Source: Hemerocallis citrina (taxonomy: Eukaryota > Streptophyta > Magnoliopsida > Asparagales > Asphodelaceae). From it: DNA of 64,000 nucleotides. The stretch lies in NCBI GenBank assembly GCA_017893485.1, contig CM030362.1, forward strand, positions 182,922,175 to 182,986,174. Direction: 5' to 3'. The notes beneath the pieces were generated by a model. It was not told where the DNA came from. It saw only the letters and a list, made by a program, of their open reading frames with translations, and did not search any database. Positions 42,901 to 54,239 of the stretch are shown here, in pieces (position 1 is the stretch's first letter; every line of letters starts with the position of its first letter). The translations under genes were made by a program, and so were the position numbers.

Positions 42901-45900
42901 AGAAGGCGGCGCGAACGGCGAGGCGTCGATGGCTAGGCGGTGCCGCTGAGGCGTCGCCGGAGTGGGTCGATGAAAAGGGGGAAAAACGAGATCGGGGTTT
43001 GATGGGTTCTGCTAATGTCGATGGAAGGAGAAGGGGAGGTCGAGGAGGCTACTGGCGTCGTGGAGAGATGACGCCGAAGAGGGGAGGTGGCGACGGGATT
43101 TGGGAGTCGCCGGAGGTGAAGGGAGATGGCCGGAGAAGTTGGGGAAGAAGGTGAACAGTAACCAGGAGAGAGAGAACGAGAGGAGAGAGAATAGGAGAGA
43201 GATTAGACGGCTAGGTTTTGATTTGTGTGCAGAAATTAGGGTTTACAGTAGAGTTACATTTATAGGATACAATTAGGGTTCAATAAAAGCAAATTTGGGT
43301 CAAGAACAAATCAAATTAGGTTTTAGGGTTCAATAAAGAGGTAGATCCAAATCAATAGGGTTCAAATAAAAATACCCATAATTCAAATAAATAAAATCCA
43401 CAAGATAGATAACCCAATAAATGAGAAAAATAGTTCATGAACGAAAATTTCAACCCAATTAAATAAATAAATAATACAATTGAAATAATAAGAATTGGGC
43501 TTAAAATAAATGGAACTCGCCAAGAAAATCAGATCGGGTATAAAAATAAAATAATTCGATAAGTGAATTTTTAATTAAAGAAATCAAGAAATAACAATTA
43601 GTAATTATAATGATAATAATAATAAAACCATACAATAAAATAATATTCGGGTTTAACAACTTTATTAAAATACTCCAATAATAATAATATACATGATTTA
43701 GGCTCAAATACAATTAACCGATAAATTAAGATTATAAAACAAGTTTAAAATACACCATTACTCGAAATAATAAAATTTTAGATTGGAAAATATTTAAATA
43801 GAAAATCTCAAAACAAATTTAACACAAGATAAATTTATAAATGAGTAAAATACTGAAAATATTTGGAAGTAAGTATTTACGGGAACAGGGGTTACAACGA
43901 CTCAAGTGACAGGATTAGGTAACAAGTACTAGTAGTAGAACAAGTGGCAAGTGAACATGTAATGGTATCAAACATCAAGTAACAAGTATCACGTACAAGT
44001 GTCAAGTAACAAGTAACTAGTCTCAAGTAACAAGTCTCAAGTAACAATTCTCAAGTAACGAGCATCAAGAAGGGTATCAAGTGTGTACAAGTGACAAGTT
44101 AATCTTAAGTCTAATGTTTAATTATATCTAGGTAGCACTTCATGCATCCATATTTTTACTACATGGTTGCTACATACAGTCAGTTACGTTTAGGCCTAGT
44201 GGTGGAGTCTATAGGGCGGTGTACTTAGGTATCAAGTATCAAGCAAGTCATGCTCATGAATCTAGTAATCATATAACTAGTTCATGTGTCAAGTCATAAC
44301 AAGATAAGTCATGATCAATATATATACAAGTTCATGAATCAAATAATATACTAGTTCATGAATCGAATAATAATATACTAGTTCATAAATCAAATAATAT
44401 AATAGTTCATGAATCGGATAACAATATAACTAGTTCATGAAGTATGTATCAAGTGAGAAACACGGGATCCCTTCCGAGTACACTTACCTATATTATCTAC
44501 TACTATGGTCTTTCCCTTAAACCCTGGCTTATTATTTATTATTATCATCAAGCAAGCATGAAAATGTGCGAAACAGGTCAAGTAAACATAATCAAGAATA
44601 TGAAATAAGTTTAAGATAATTATAAAGCATATTCGATGGTCAACACAATTTAAGATTATCAAGAACTACGAGAATTGCAGTTCTGGACAGCATGACGTTG
44701 CTGCACCAAAACTGCGATTCCTGTTGCTACAAGATAGAAAAAGTGGATCCGTCAGAGAGCCTAGAAACTCGACTTCTGTCAGGTTCCAACGCATATAATT
44801 AAGGTACATAAAAGTTGTAGTAACATGTGTTAAAACAGCAAACTATACAGGATTTATGTTCAGCCAGAATTTGTAAAACTGAGTTTATACATGTGAATCA
44901 GGTTTGAAACTTTAATAATTAATTCTAAGAAAATTAGAGAATGTTCTCTAGGGTGTCCAATATCAGCATGTAAAATTTCAAGTCATTTACTTACTGGTAG
45001 CCTAGTTAAAATAATTGTAAACCAAACTGGTACAGTAGTTTTTATGAATCTGCGATTACCGACACAGCAGCAGTAAAACTACGATATCTCTCAAACCGCA
45101 ATTCGGAATTCGAAAATTCTTGATGTTATTGGAAACTAGACACTTGGGGCTACACTTCTTATTCAGGACTCAAGTTCAGATTCTAGTGTTATCGGGGTCA
45201 AAACAGCAAGCCAAGACCGAACAGAAACCAAATAAGACACTTTTTGCATGAAATGTATCAAAATTATACTAGTTGTGAACAAGTGTATCAACGAAGGGTT
45301 GTGACTCTTAGATCATGTGATTGATAAGGCAAAACATGATCATCAATGATAAATAAAAAGGAGTCACATTTACAATCTACTTGCAATATTTTCAAGAAAA
45401 AGCTTGTACTAGAAAACGAAATGTATAAGAAGATACTTGCCTTGGGGTGTAGACGATGAATCCTACGAAAGAATAATGGGAACAGATCCCAACACGAACA
45501 CAACGAACAGATCGAACGAACACATGAACCAATCACGAACACAAACCAACGAACAAATCACGATGACGATCAAGATCAAGTTGATCAAACAACGATCGGG
45601 CGGATTGGCACGGATGAGATCAAGATCAAGATCGGACGGTCCAGATCAAGGTGATGATGAATTTGATGATGATCGCAATCGAACGGCTAAGATCACCCCG
45701 ATGGTGACGATCAAGATGATAATGATCAAAGTAGATCTGACGGCCCACAATCCACTTGATCAAAACCCAACCAACATCAACCACCAAGGGCTGCACTGGC
45801 TTCGACGGCGGCCGATGGCTAGGGGACACGGCGGCGGTGGTGGCTGGCTACTGTCTGTCGGGAACAGCACAGGGGATAGCACCTGGGTGCAGTCGCTGTG

Positions 45901-46950
45901 GTGGTCGGCGTTGGGGCGACGCACGGCTGCCGCAACTGGGACGACGCGAGGAGGGGAATACAGTGGTCGTTGTAGTGTCTGCAGTCGTGCGACATGGTGG
46001 GGAGCGACACAGGAGGAAGGCACAGCTGGCGTCAAGGGGAGAGGCAGCTATGCTGTCACTAGCCTCTCGCTGGTTACCATTGGCATCGCGGGGGCGCGAC
46101 AGGAGGAGAGTGCCGGGAGGGGGTGGCAGCGCAGGAGGGCGCTGCGATGTAGGGCGACGCGACTGGGGAAGGGCGACACGAACAAGCGGAGGGTAGGGGG
46201 CTGTTGACTGTTGGCGTCGGAGGTGGGACAGGGTGCACACGATGGACGGAGAGGAAGAGGAGTCGTGTGCAGGGCGGTGACGGGACCGGGGCTAGGAGAT
46301 GAGGCTGAACGGGAGGGGTTTAGATGGAAGGGCGGCTCAGGGTGTATAATATGGTAGATGAACAGGCTTAGGGTTAGGGGAAAAACAGGGTAAAAATATA
46401 TATAGGGTGTAAACGGGTGTGGGTAGAGTAATGGGTTTAGGGGGTTTAAGCATAGAAACAGGGTAACTGGGTTATTGAAGGGTTAATGGGTATCTAATAA
46501 GGAAATGGGTTATAGGGTTTACAAGGCATTGGGTTTGGGTAGCTTGGGTTCAATAAGAAAAATACAATAACTAATAAATTACAATTTTATAAAATAATGT
46601 AATTTAAATTACAATACAGAATTTATTTAAAATAACTACAAGTATTTTTATAAGTAGAACTAGGTTTTTAATAACCAATCAAAGTAATAATAATAATAAT
46701 AACCATAATAAAAATGATAATAACAATAACAGCGATGATAATAATATTGAATAATAATAATAACAATAACATTAATATAAAAATCGTTTAAAAATAACAA
46801 TAAATACAATTAATAAAAAGAAATAAATTTTGGCGGGAGATACAAAAATAAATTTGAAATAAAATAGAATTCAAGAAATGGAAATTTTTTATGAAGAACC
46901 CAACTCAGCTAATACACAGGAAATACGGATTTGGAAAAACAGAGGTTACA
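39911..46950 (+). mobile_element. Solo LTR A (about 3.6 kb) containing a nested solo LTR of the same family
   Basis: Bounded by TG (tgtcacgtcccacttccc) and CA (cagaggttaca) with an exact TSD, ctttg, at 39906-39910 and 46951-46955, in the middle of the X integrase gene. After removing the nested unit B and its TSD, about 3626 bp remain. A and B are homologous from head to tail and neither contains a primer site, purine tract or coding domain, so each is best read as one large LTR left by LTR-LTR recombination. Frames inside (for example near 45437-46207) are in GC-rich repeats and are not conserved in B. Confidence 0.82.
40488..43896 (+). mobile_element. Solo LTR B nested in A (3409 bp)
   Basis: A second unit of the same family in the same orientation, with exact TSD acgac at 40483-40487 and 43897-43901. 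Its head, tattatgccccgcttccc, aligns with the head of A (tgtcacgtcccacttccc) with transitions only, and its tail ggggttaca matches the tail of A. Blocks such as ctggacagca, aatctggaaactagacttcc and caggttttatgttcag recur in A at 44690-44880. No coding capacity. Confidence 0.85.
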
Positions 46951-48011
46951 CTTTGTTCCCCTTAGTCACCCTTATACGGCTAAGAGTGTTGCTACTGCAC
47001 TCTTTAAGCAAGTGATCAGGCTATATGGGTTGCCAAAAGCGATAGAGATGTTATTTTTATAAGCAATTTTTGGAAGGAATTGCTAGCTTTGCAGGGTACT
47101 AGGCTGTGTTTGAGTTCTGTGTTTTGTCCCCAATCGGATGGCCAAACGGAAGTGGTGAATAGGGTTTTGGAAACATATCTTCGGTGTTATACAGCTTATA
47201 AGCCCCATAACTGGTCAAAGTGGTTAGCTTGGGCAGAATTCAACTATAATCATGTGCTTGTTTCCACACAGTTCTCTCCCTATCAGGCAATCTATGGGAA
47301 GCCTCCTCCTACTATTTTATCCTATGTACCCAAAACTGCAAGGGTTCAAGCAGTAAAGGATAGCTTGATCTCCAGAGATTTAGTATTGAAGTTGCTCAAA
47401 GATAATTTGTTGAAAGCTCAGGGTCGTATGCAGGCTCAAGCCAATTTGCACAGGACTGAGAAGGAATTTAAGGTCTGGAGTTGGGTGTTTTTGAAGTTAC
47501 AACCCTATAGGCAGGTGTTAGTTGGTGGCCAATGCATTCACAAGCTCTCTTCATTGTATTACGGTTCTTATGAGGTGCTTGCGAGGGTGGGAGCAATAGC
47601 CTACAAGCTCAAGTTGCCAGCAGAGTCTCAGATACATGATGTTTTTCATGTATCTCAATTGAAGACACATGTAGCTTGAGCGGGCAGTTCTGCTATTGTT
47701 TCTACTGCGTTACCAACGTATTTTGAAGATGAAGCTCCTTAGCCAGCCATGATTTTAGATCGTCGAATGGTTTCTAAATGTGGTATTGCAGTTTCGGAGG
47801 TGTTAGTTCAATGGAGACATGATAGCGACAGCAAAGCCACTAGGGAAAGTTATTGGGATTTATACTGGCGATTCCCGGACTTTCGCGTGGTGTTAGTTCA
47901 ATGGAGGCATGGTACCGACATCGAAGCCACTTGGAAAAGTTATTGGGATTTGTATTGGCGATTGTTGGACTTTCGCGCGCTCCTGGAATCTTCTTTTCAT
48001 GGGGGGAGTAA
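46951..48011 (+). pseudogene. Chromovirus X: integrase C-terminal part and duplicated chromodomain
   Basis: Resumes at HPYTAKSVATALFKQVIRLYG. The second catalytic Asp block (SDRD-type) has lost about nine bases near 47042. The frame 47080-47679 holds the catalytic Glu (FCPQSDGQTEVVNR), NHVLVSTQFSPYQAIYGK and HDVFHVSQLKTHVA. After two stops comes a chromodomain, AMILDRRMVSKCG...EVLVQWRHDSDSKATRESYW, whose second half (VLVQW...YWDLYWR) is repeated as a 90-bp tandem duplication. A purine tract (ggggggagtaa) and the LTR follow. The chromodomain would target integration to chromatin; this copy is dead. Confidence 0.9.
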
Positions 48012-48423
48012 TGATGCAGCCCTTGGATCTAACCGAAGATCATACAATCAACGGACAGAGATGGCGGAAGGGTATCCTGCAGCTTGAAGAGAAGTATAGG
48101 AAGAGATATAGCAGAACGTTTAAGCCCCTGGATTATTTTCTTTCGTTGTTGGACTTATCTATAAATGTGCATGTAATTTTACACAAAAACCCAACAACCT
48201 CTGTAATTGTCTAACAACCAATCCAAACACGAGTGATGCCCGTGCTTACCTTTATATAAATAGCCTGCCTTGTAACCAGTTTGGAAATGAATAAAGAACT
48301 CGTTTTCTAATGTTCATCTTCTTCCTCTTCTTGTGCCTCCGTTGTCACAGCTTGTTCGAGGATCGATGCCGAGGAGGAATCTCCGGCAACTAGCTCGGCC
48401 GTCAGTCGTCGACCTCTGGAACA
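48012..48423 (+). repeat. LTR of chromovirus X
   Basis: 412 bp from tgatgcagccc to ctctggaaca, directly after a polypurine tract and before a primer site. It has a TATA box (tttatataaata, 48251-48262) and an AATAAA signal (48290-48295) in the expected order. Confidence 0.85.
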
Positions 48424-48424
48424 A

Positions 48425-48437
48425 TGGTATCAGAGCC
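48425..48437 (+). other. Primer binding site following the X LTR
   Basis: TGGTATCAGAGCC one base after the LTR CA. A primer site should follow a 5' LTR, yet this LTR is preceded by X Pol and a purine tract. The LTR therefore has internal sequence on both sides. Confidence 0.85.
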
Positions 48438-49112
48438 TTGAGGATACCATCCAACCCGAAGAGACGGACTTCAAAGCTGTTCAAAGTAGGAAGGTTGTTA
48501 TAGGTTGGGGCTGAGTCCTGAGAGGATTACACTTTCTATTAGAGGATTACACTAACATGCTCCCACCTAAACTTCGCCAAAATTCCACAAAGAAATTAAG
48601 CACACACAGTGAGCTCGAATCTCTGCTGCTCTGGTACCGTGGAAAGCCTTGCGAGTACACTAATACTTTTGACTCTGCACTAAAACATCGAGTGTAATTC
48701 TAATATAATGGAAGCGTACTTTGCATTTACAACCAAGAACAATAAGAAATTTTAGGCTAATACATCAATGAAGAAAAAACCTGATGTAATCAAATAAAAT
48801 TTTCAGTACCGAATACTATTATACTTACATTATCAAGTCCAATTGATATGTAAGAGACCTCAAACCAACACAAGTATGTAACCAAAAGCTTTTTATTTAC
48901 AAGGCCACCCAATATGTAGTACATATTTTGAACACACGAAAAATCAAAAGAAGTCAAAATTCCCTTAATGGGTGAATTCGCCTTTCATTTTATTCCAACG
49001 ACAGATTTCAAGGACGGCAGTTTTTCGTTTATCTCAACCGGGTCTGAGGAGTTCTTAACAGAGAAAGGTGGCTCTACTCCGGTGAAGACTTAGAGATCCC
49101 TGAGTTCCTCTA
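48438..49112 (+). other. Leader remnant of chromovirus X and unassigned DNA
   Basis: The first ~80 bp look like the X leader (gaggataccatccaacccg). Beyond ~48520 I see no coding sequence, LTR or repeat that I can assign. Confidence 0.4.
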
Positions 49113-52100
49113 CACTACAAAACAACATGGATAACCCGGCGAAACTATCCCGGCATTTGGGTATTTCGCCGGGGTATCCTACTATATAACCCCAAAAAAA
49201 ACCCAACCCTAAATCTCTCAATTTCCAAATTTGCTCTCTCATTTCTTCTCTCCCGCTCACTTCCGCCGAAGCCCATCACCGTTCGCACCGCCGTCGCCGT
49301 CCTCGTGGTCGTCCCTCACTCTTTCTCCAAATCCCTAGCCCCAAATCAATTTCCCTCCTCCCTCTCTCTATCCGTGCGCCCCCGCCCAATGTCATCCCGA
49401 GACTCCGGCGACGTCCATCGTCCTCTCTCTCTCTCCCGCCGCCGCCGCATGTCGCTCCCCTTTTTCGCTTGCTCATGAATTCAACGACCCTTCCAAACCC
49501 TAGAAACACAAAAAGGTATCATTTTTTTAACCCTAATTTCAATTTCAATTTCTGTAGTAATAATGGGAACTGAATGTTAAATGAGGCTATTGTTGTCATT
49601 TCAACATCTTCTATGTGGTAGAGCATATACTGTAAATGATATTTATCTGCTATTTAACATTCATACACTTCGAGGGATCCAATGAAAGAGTTCTTTAGGT
49701 TGTAATTGTTCATTTGTTTTAATCATGATTTTTCTTCATGTTATTTCTTACTGACTTGTGCCTTTATTCTTCTTCGCTGCAGAGGCCTCTGAAAACTATT
49801 GCGGTTAATTTGCAACGTCCTTTAGGTCTTTGCAAATTCTTTTATTGTTTCCTTCCAATTGAAGGGTCTGGCTTTACTGTTTAAGTCTTACAATCAATGT
49901 TTAATGTTTGCAGGATGCAGTACTTGAGCTGGAGTTTCAAGGTATCAAAAAACAGTATGATATGCTTCAGGTTCGTAGCTACTTCTAAAGTTCTGTTCAA
50001 ATTAAATACTTTGCTACAACACTTGATGTATCCTCACTTCACTACCTTTTTGTATAATGGTTATTTGGTCTTTACAGAGAGGCAGTTGGGATGATACTTG
50101 CAATTGGCAGAAGTAACCTGAAGATATCAACTTATTTCTTCGAACGGTAATTCATGTTTTTGCTTCAATTCTCTCTATTTACTTCCCTCAAGATTTAGTT
50201 ACTTGCAAATCATCACGAAAAGGATAGAATTGAAATTTTTGCAAAGAATATTGTTTCCTTAAGTTATTGTTAAGGAATGTTTATTGGTTATCATAGTTTC
50301 GTTGTCATTCTGCATTTCAGGTCCTTAGTTCATTACAGCCATTGGATTTTGTTGCAGTGGCATTTCTACCTGGAATTAGTGAGGTAAAACGATGAATATT
50401 ACCAAATATCCATAACTATTGCTTCAGTACATCTTTCAAGTACATAAAGTTGTCCTGACCTATGCCTACTTCTTAAAAGAATTCTAGTAATATGATCTAT
50501 AATAATACGAAAAAATGTGTGTGCTCTTTCTATTAAGTCTGCAAAAAGTAGTCCATATTTTTACTAGCATCGATACAAATAATTGACATTCTTTTTTCCC
50601 ACCAAGTGATCTATAATGACTTGTTTCAGGGCAACATTTGCGGGGTTTGCCTATGGTTTAGCAATAGTGGTTTCCTCAAGTGTTTTGGTTCCAATGGCAT
50701 CTCACTAACTCAACAATTTAATTGGGGGAATTTTGTGGAAGTATACATCTAACACCTCAGAAGAGAAGTAGATAGTTCATTATTTTACTGGTGAGTTCAA
50801 TCTTCAAATGATAAACGCCCTCGTCATCCTAAGGTAAGAATACTTTTTCTAAATCTCAATCATGTTAATTACAGCAAAGGGAATGTTGTGAGTTAATGTC
50901 CTGTTTTGTAGCAGTGGAATCTTCTGTTGGACAACATCTTGTGTCACACCATTCATGATATCTATGAAATTTGCATATAATTTTGGAACTTTGCCTGCTT
51001 TAATTTTACCTGAAATATTTTCTGTACGATATCACATAAATATATCTGTTGCACTCTAGTGAAGGTAAAGAATAAGAAACTTCACATACTGTTTATGATA
51101 TACCTAGTGGACATGCTCATGATTCATGAGCTCAGGAGTTCAATGGATTGCCCTTTGATCCTTTGCAACATTCTTTACATTTATGCACACATTTTTGCTT
51201 GGGATATAAACATGTTACAGGATTACAGTAAGGTTTTTTTAGTATGAGTTAGTTTGTACCATATGCATGACAAAGATGAAGTGGTGGAAGAGTTCATAAT
51301 TAATGAAGATGTGCAATTTCGGGGAATGCAGAACACTGTGCAGTATGAACATTTAAAAGGGCACTAATTTCATTCTAGATATGTTCAAAATAATCGATAT
51401 ATAGCAGATTAGCAATAGTAAGGAAGTGAAAAACATGTACATAGTGCAAGAGTATGTGCCAAATAATCTAGTGTAATTGGTAGTTATATACGGAACCTCA
51501 CATGATCTGCTGCACTTTCCTAATTACCACATAAACTAATGGACAATGAATAATTTATCCTCATAAAGTGTGGGCTTGATATATCATTAATTTGTGTAAA
51601 AAAAAAATTCAACCAAAATTTCTATCTTCAAGTGCAATGTACATGTCAAATAATCTAGTGACCAAAGGAAAATTAGGAGATAATCACTTTTACATTTTTG
51701 TTTTCACCTGACTCATATAAGCTCTATAAAAGAGGGCCATGTATATTATTCGATTCAAACAAATAGTGTCAGAGCAGGAGCATCATTTTTTTTTATGAAG
51801 ACATATGAGGAATTCTTGCTGTAGGTACAAGGTCACAGCATTTGTCACAAACTGGTGGAAATTTGTGAATGTTACAATAGCAACAGGCCACTTCGCAATT
51901 GTTATTGCAACCTGCAGTTCGGACAAATAAAAACACCCAATTTTAATCTACATTAAGCAGGGGAACAACACCATCTTATGGTGATTCGTGTGTTCTTTTG
52001 CAGGTAGTATTGCAAATTTGAGCAAGTGATGATGAAATAATACAGGTCCAATGCGTTGGCTTTGAAAGGTACCCATTACTCTTTCAAAAACAAAGTATGT

Positions 52101-52229
52101 GTTTGGTTAAACTTATATAGTTCTCTTAGATTTCTTTGTGATGTACTGTGATCTAGTACTGAAATCCGCTCCAACAACTGAACTATTTTGCTATATTCAG
52201 GTAGGCGCACATGGAACAGAGAGAGAGAT
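49113..52229 (+). mobile_element. CACTA-like left terminus and following non-coding/gene-fragment region
   Basis: Starts CACTACAAAACAAC, the typical plant CACTA terminus. It is followed by subterminal inverted motifs (cccggcgaaa, tttcgccggggt) and a 5'-UTR-like CT/GCC-rich stretch at 49200-49500. Exon-like segments follow. I found no ttgtagtg-type right end, so the extent is uncertain and the stated end is only where another family begins. From 50384 to 52229 I see only AT-rich sequence without a recognisable gene. Confidence 0.4.
49783..50383 (+). pseudogene. Unidentified gene fragment with several exon-like segments
   Basis: Segments bounded by AG...GT sites that read in frame: 49783-49824 (RPLKTIAVNLQRPL), 49914-49970 (DAVLELEFQGIKKQYDMLQ), one starting 50078 (RGSWDDTCNWQK, then a stop) and 50321-50383 (VLSSLQPLDFVAVAFLPGIS). 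Two have lengths divisible by three and clean splice signals. The protein is not one I recognise. A stop in the third segment indicates decay. Position just inside a CACTA-like end suggests a captured host gene. Confidence 0.45.
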
Positions 52230-53155
52230 GTACTGTGATTCAGGTGATGTACTGTGATTCTTGTATCTTGCATACTTAAACAATAAAAAGGCTGATCAAA
52301 TATTAAAATTTTGCTCTGATAATTTTCAGATTGTTAGTAATCATGCTTAAAAGTCTAATAAACATTTTTAATGAATTTATTATTGAGTTTTTGCTGTTTC
52401 TAAAATTTTAATAACATGACGTCGAAATTCTGCCTGAACATGAAATCTGTAAAGAACAAGATGATTGACCTAGCTACTGTTGTCGGATTTTGAACTTTAA
52501 ATATGTGTTAGAACCGTGTGGAAGTCTAGTTTCTAGAATTTCTGATGGATTCAGTTTTCGAGTTCTGAAACAACAGAAAACTGCATTTTTGTACAGACTA
52601 CTCTTGCTGTCCAGAATTTTATATTTCAGATTTTAATACATTAATTATTCCTATATCGTACTATTGCATGAATTAATGTATGTATGTTGTATTGCATGAT
52701 CCCAATAAGTTATTGTCATCCTTCTAATTGTCCTATTTCATGTTACCATCTTATTGTTCTCTTATTGATACTATTGTTTATCTCATGTCTTAAATTGCAT
52801 ATTGTATTGTTGCATTGATAAATTAATAAGTCGGAATTTAAGGGATTGACTAGAATAGTTGATGATATAGAGACTGTACTCGGATGATGGCCCGTGTTAT
52901 TATCGTTATCGTCGTCGTATAAGAAATTACATCGTGACTTGTATTATTACCGTTATCGTCATCATACCCAGTACATGAACTATAAAATCTACCACTATAG
53001 TTTAAAATGAATTGATTGTATGCATCGAACCTGTGGTATGGAACATATGAGACACAGTAGTACGTGCATTAGTTAGGATTTAAAATGATTAATAGATATA
53101 AGAATTGACACATCACCGACATTACATATTGTTCATCATTGTCCCTATTGATATC
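52230..53155 (-). mobile_element. Inverted fragment of the solo-LTR A/B family
   Basis: Read on the minus strand it follows solo LTR B from about 41100 to 42090: gatatcaat...gaacaatgatgaacaata, the ccacaggttcgatgcata block, ctagaaactagacttccaca and aacagcaaaaactcaa. Its head side is cut at 53155 by the Tat-3 insertion and its tail ends near 52230. Boundaries on the left are approximate. Confidence 0.7.
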
Positions 53156-53749
53156 TGTTGTCGCTAAATTTGGTGTGGGGGCAAACAAATAGTATTTGTG
53201 GATTCTTAGGGAAACTGAATAGTAAACCTGTATACCTGTTCCGTCGGGGTATGATCGTCGTTCCCACCATACATCTGCAAAAAGTGCGAGACACCGGGGT
53301 TGTTCCCGGCGACGCACTCTCTGACGCTCAAGTCAGTAATCAGAGAGATTATGAAAGAGCACAAAAACTGGAGAAAGATTGATTACCTCTTAATGGAGAT
53401 GGATGGGGGGTATTTATAGGCGTCTTAGGGAACAGATTAGGCATGTAATTCCTGTGTATAGATAAGGAATGTAATCCCTAATCCCCAGTGAAAGGATAGA
53501 TATGAATCAGGACCGTTGATTAATGTTAATCAGAAATCCTAATTCTATCCTGCTGGATCGGGTTTGTTGCGGGTTGAAGCCCGCACCCAGTTGAGGTGGA
53601 TCCGTTCGCGGGTTATTGGATCTGTGAGAAGGAGACCCAGTACCCGCTTCAGACCCGTTTGTAGGTGAAATTACTATTTTACCCCTGGGCTTCAGGATTT
53701 GTGTCCAATTTGGACGGTCTCGATTAAACCCCTATTTTTAGCCACATCA
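53156..53749 (-). repeat. 3' LTR of Tat-3
   Basis: 594 bp. Element-sense tgatgtggctaaaaa to gcgacaaca, with the TATA-like tataaatacccc near 53407-53420. It matches both Tat-2 LTRs. Confidence 0.92.
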
Positions 53750-54230
53750 CGAGCCCCCCACTCCTAAAGGCTGAGGGCAGTCAGTCTTTGAGGAGTAGTT
53801 TGACTGTTTTAGTGGCTAGTGGAGTTGTATCGGGGTCCGAATGGGTGATTTTGAATCCTGAAGTGGGTGGTAAGGTAACTTCTTCTTTTTTGAAGCCATA
53901 CGATGTTCCGAGGCCGTATCGAGTTTTTATCTATTTTTTCGGGCTATTTATTTAATTTTGCGATGTGTTAACTAATCGTTCGGGGGGCTTAACAGTACAT
54001 TCTAGGCAATAATTGTTTGTTCAGGGGCTCAAAAATATCCCCCCGAATTTTTAATTATTGTCTAGAATTTTAAGTTAATTTTTCCGAATTTTTAGCAATT
54101 TTTCGCAATTTTTAAATAAATAAAACGATTTAAATAAATGAAAATCGATTTTTAAATACTGATTTATGATGTGACGTAATCTGGACCTTCGATCAACGCG
54201 GAGCGCGAATTTCTGAGTAATCAGACGGTC
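53750..54230 (-). other. Polypurine tract and AT-rich terminal segment of Tat-3
   Basis: In element sense gagtggggggctcg abuts the LTR. The adjoining ~450 bp match the AT-rich terminal segments of Tat-1 and Tat-2. No gene. Confidence 0.75.
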
Positions 54231-54239
54231 CCCATTCCT

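Noticed and set aside
45437..46207. 256-codon plus-strand frame and overlapping frames in solo LTR A
   Set aside because: GC-rich, Gly/Arg-rich translation without domains; not conserved as a frame in the homologous solo LTR B.
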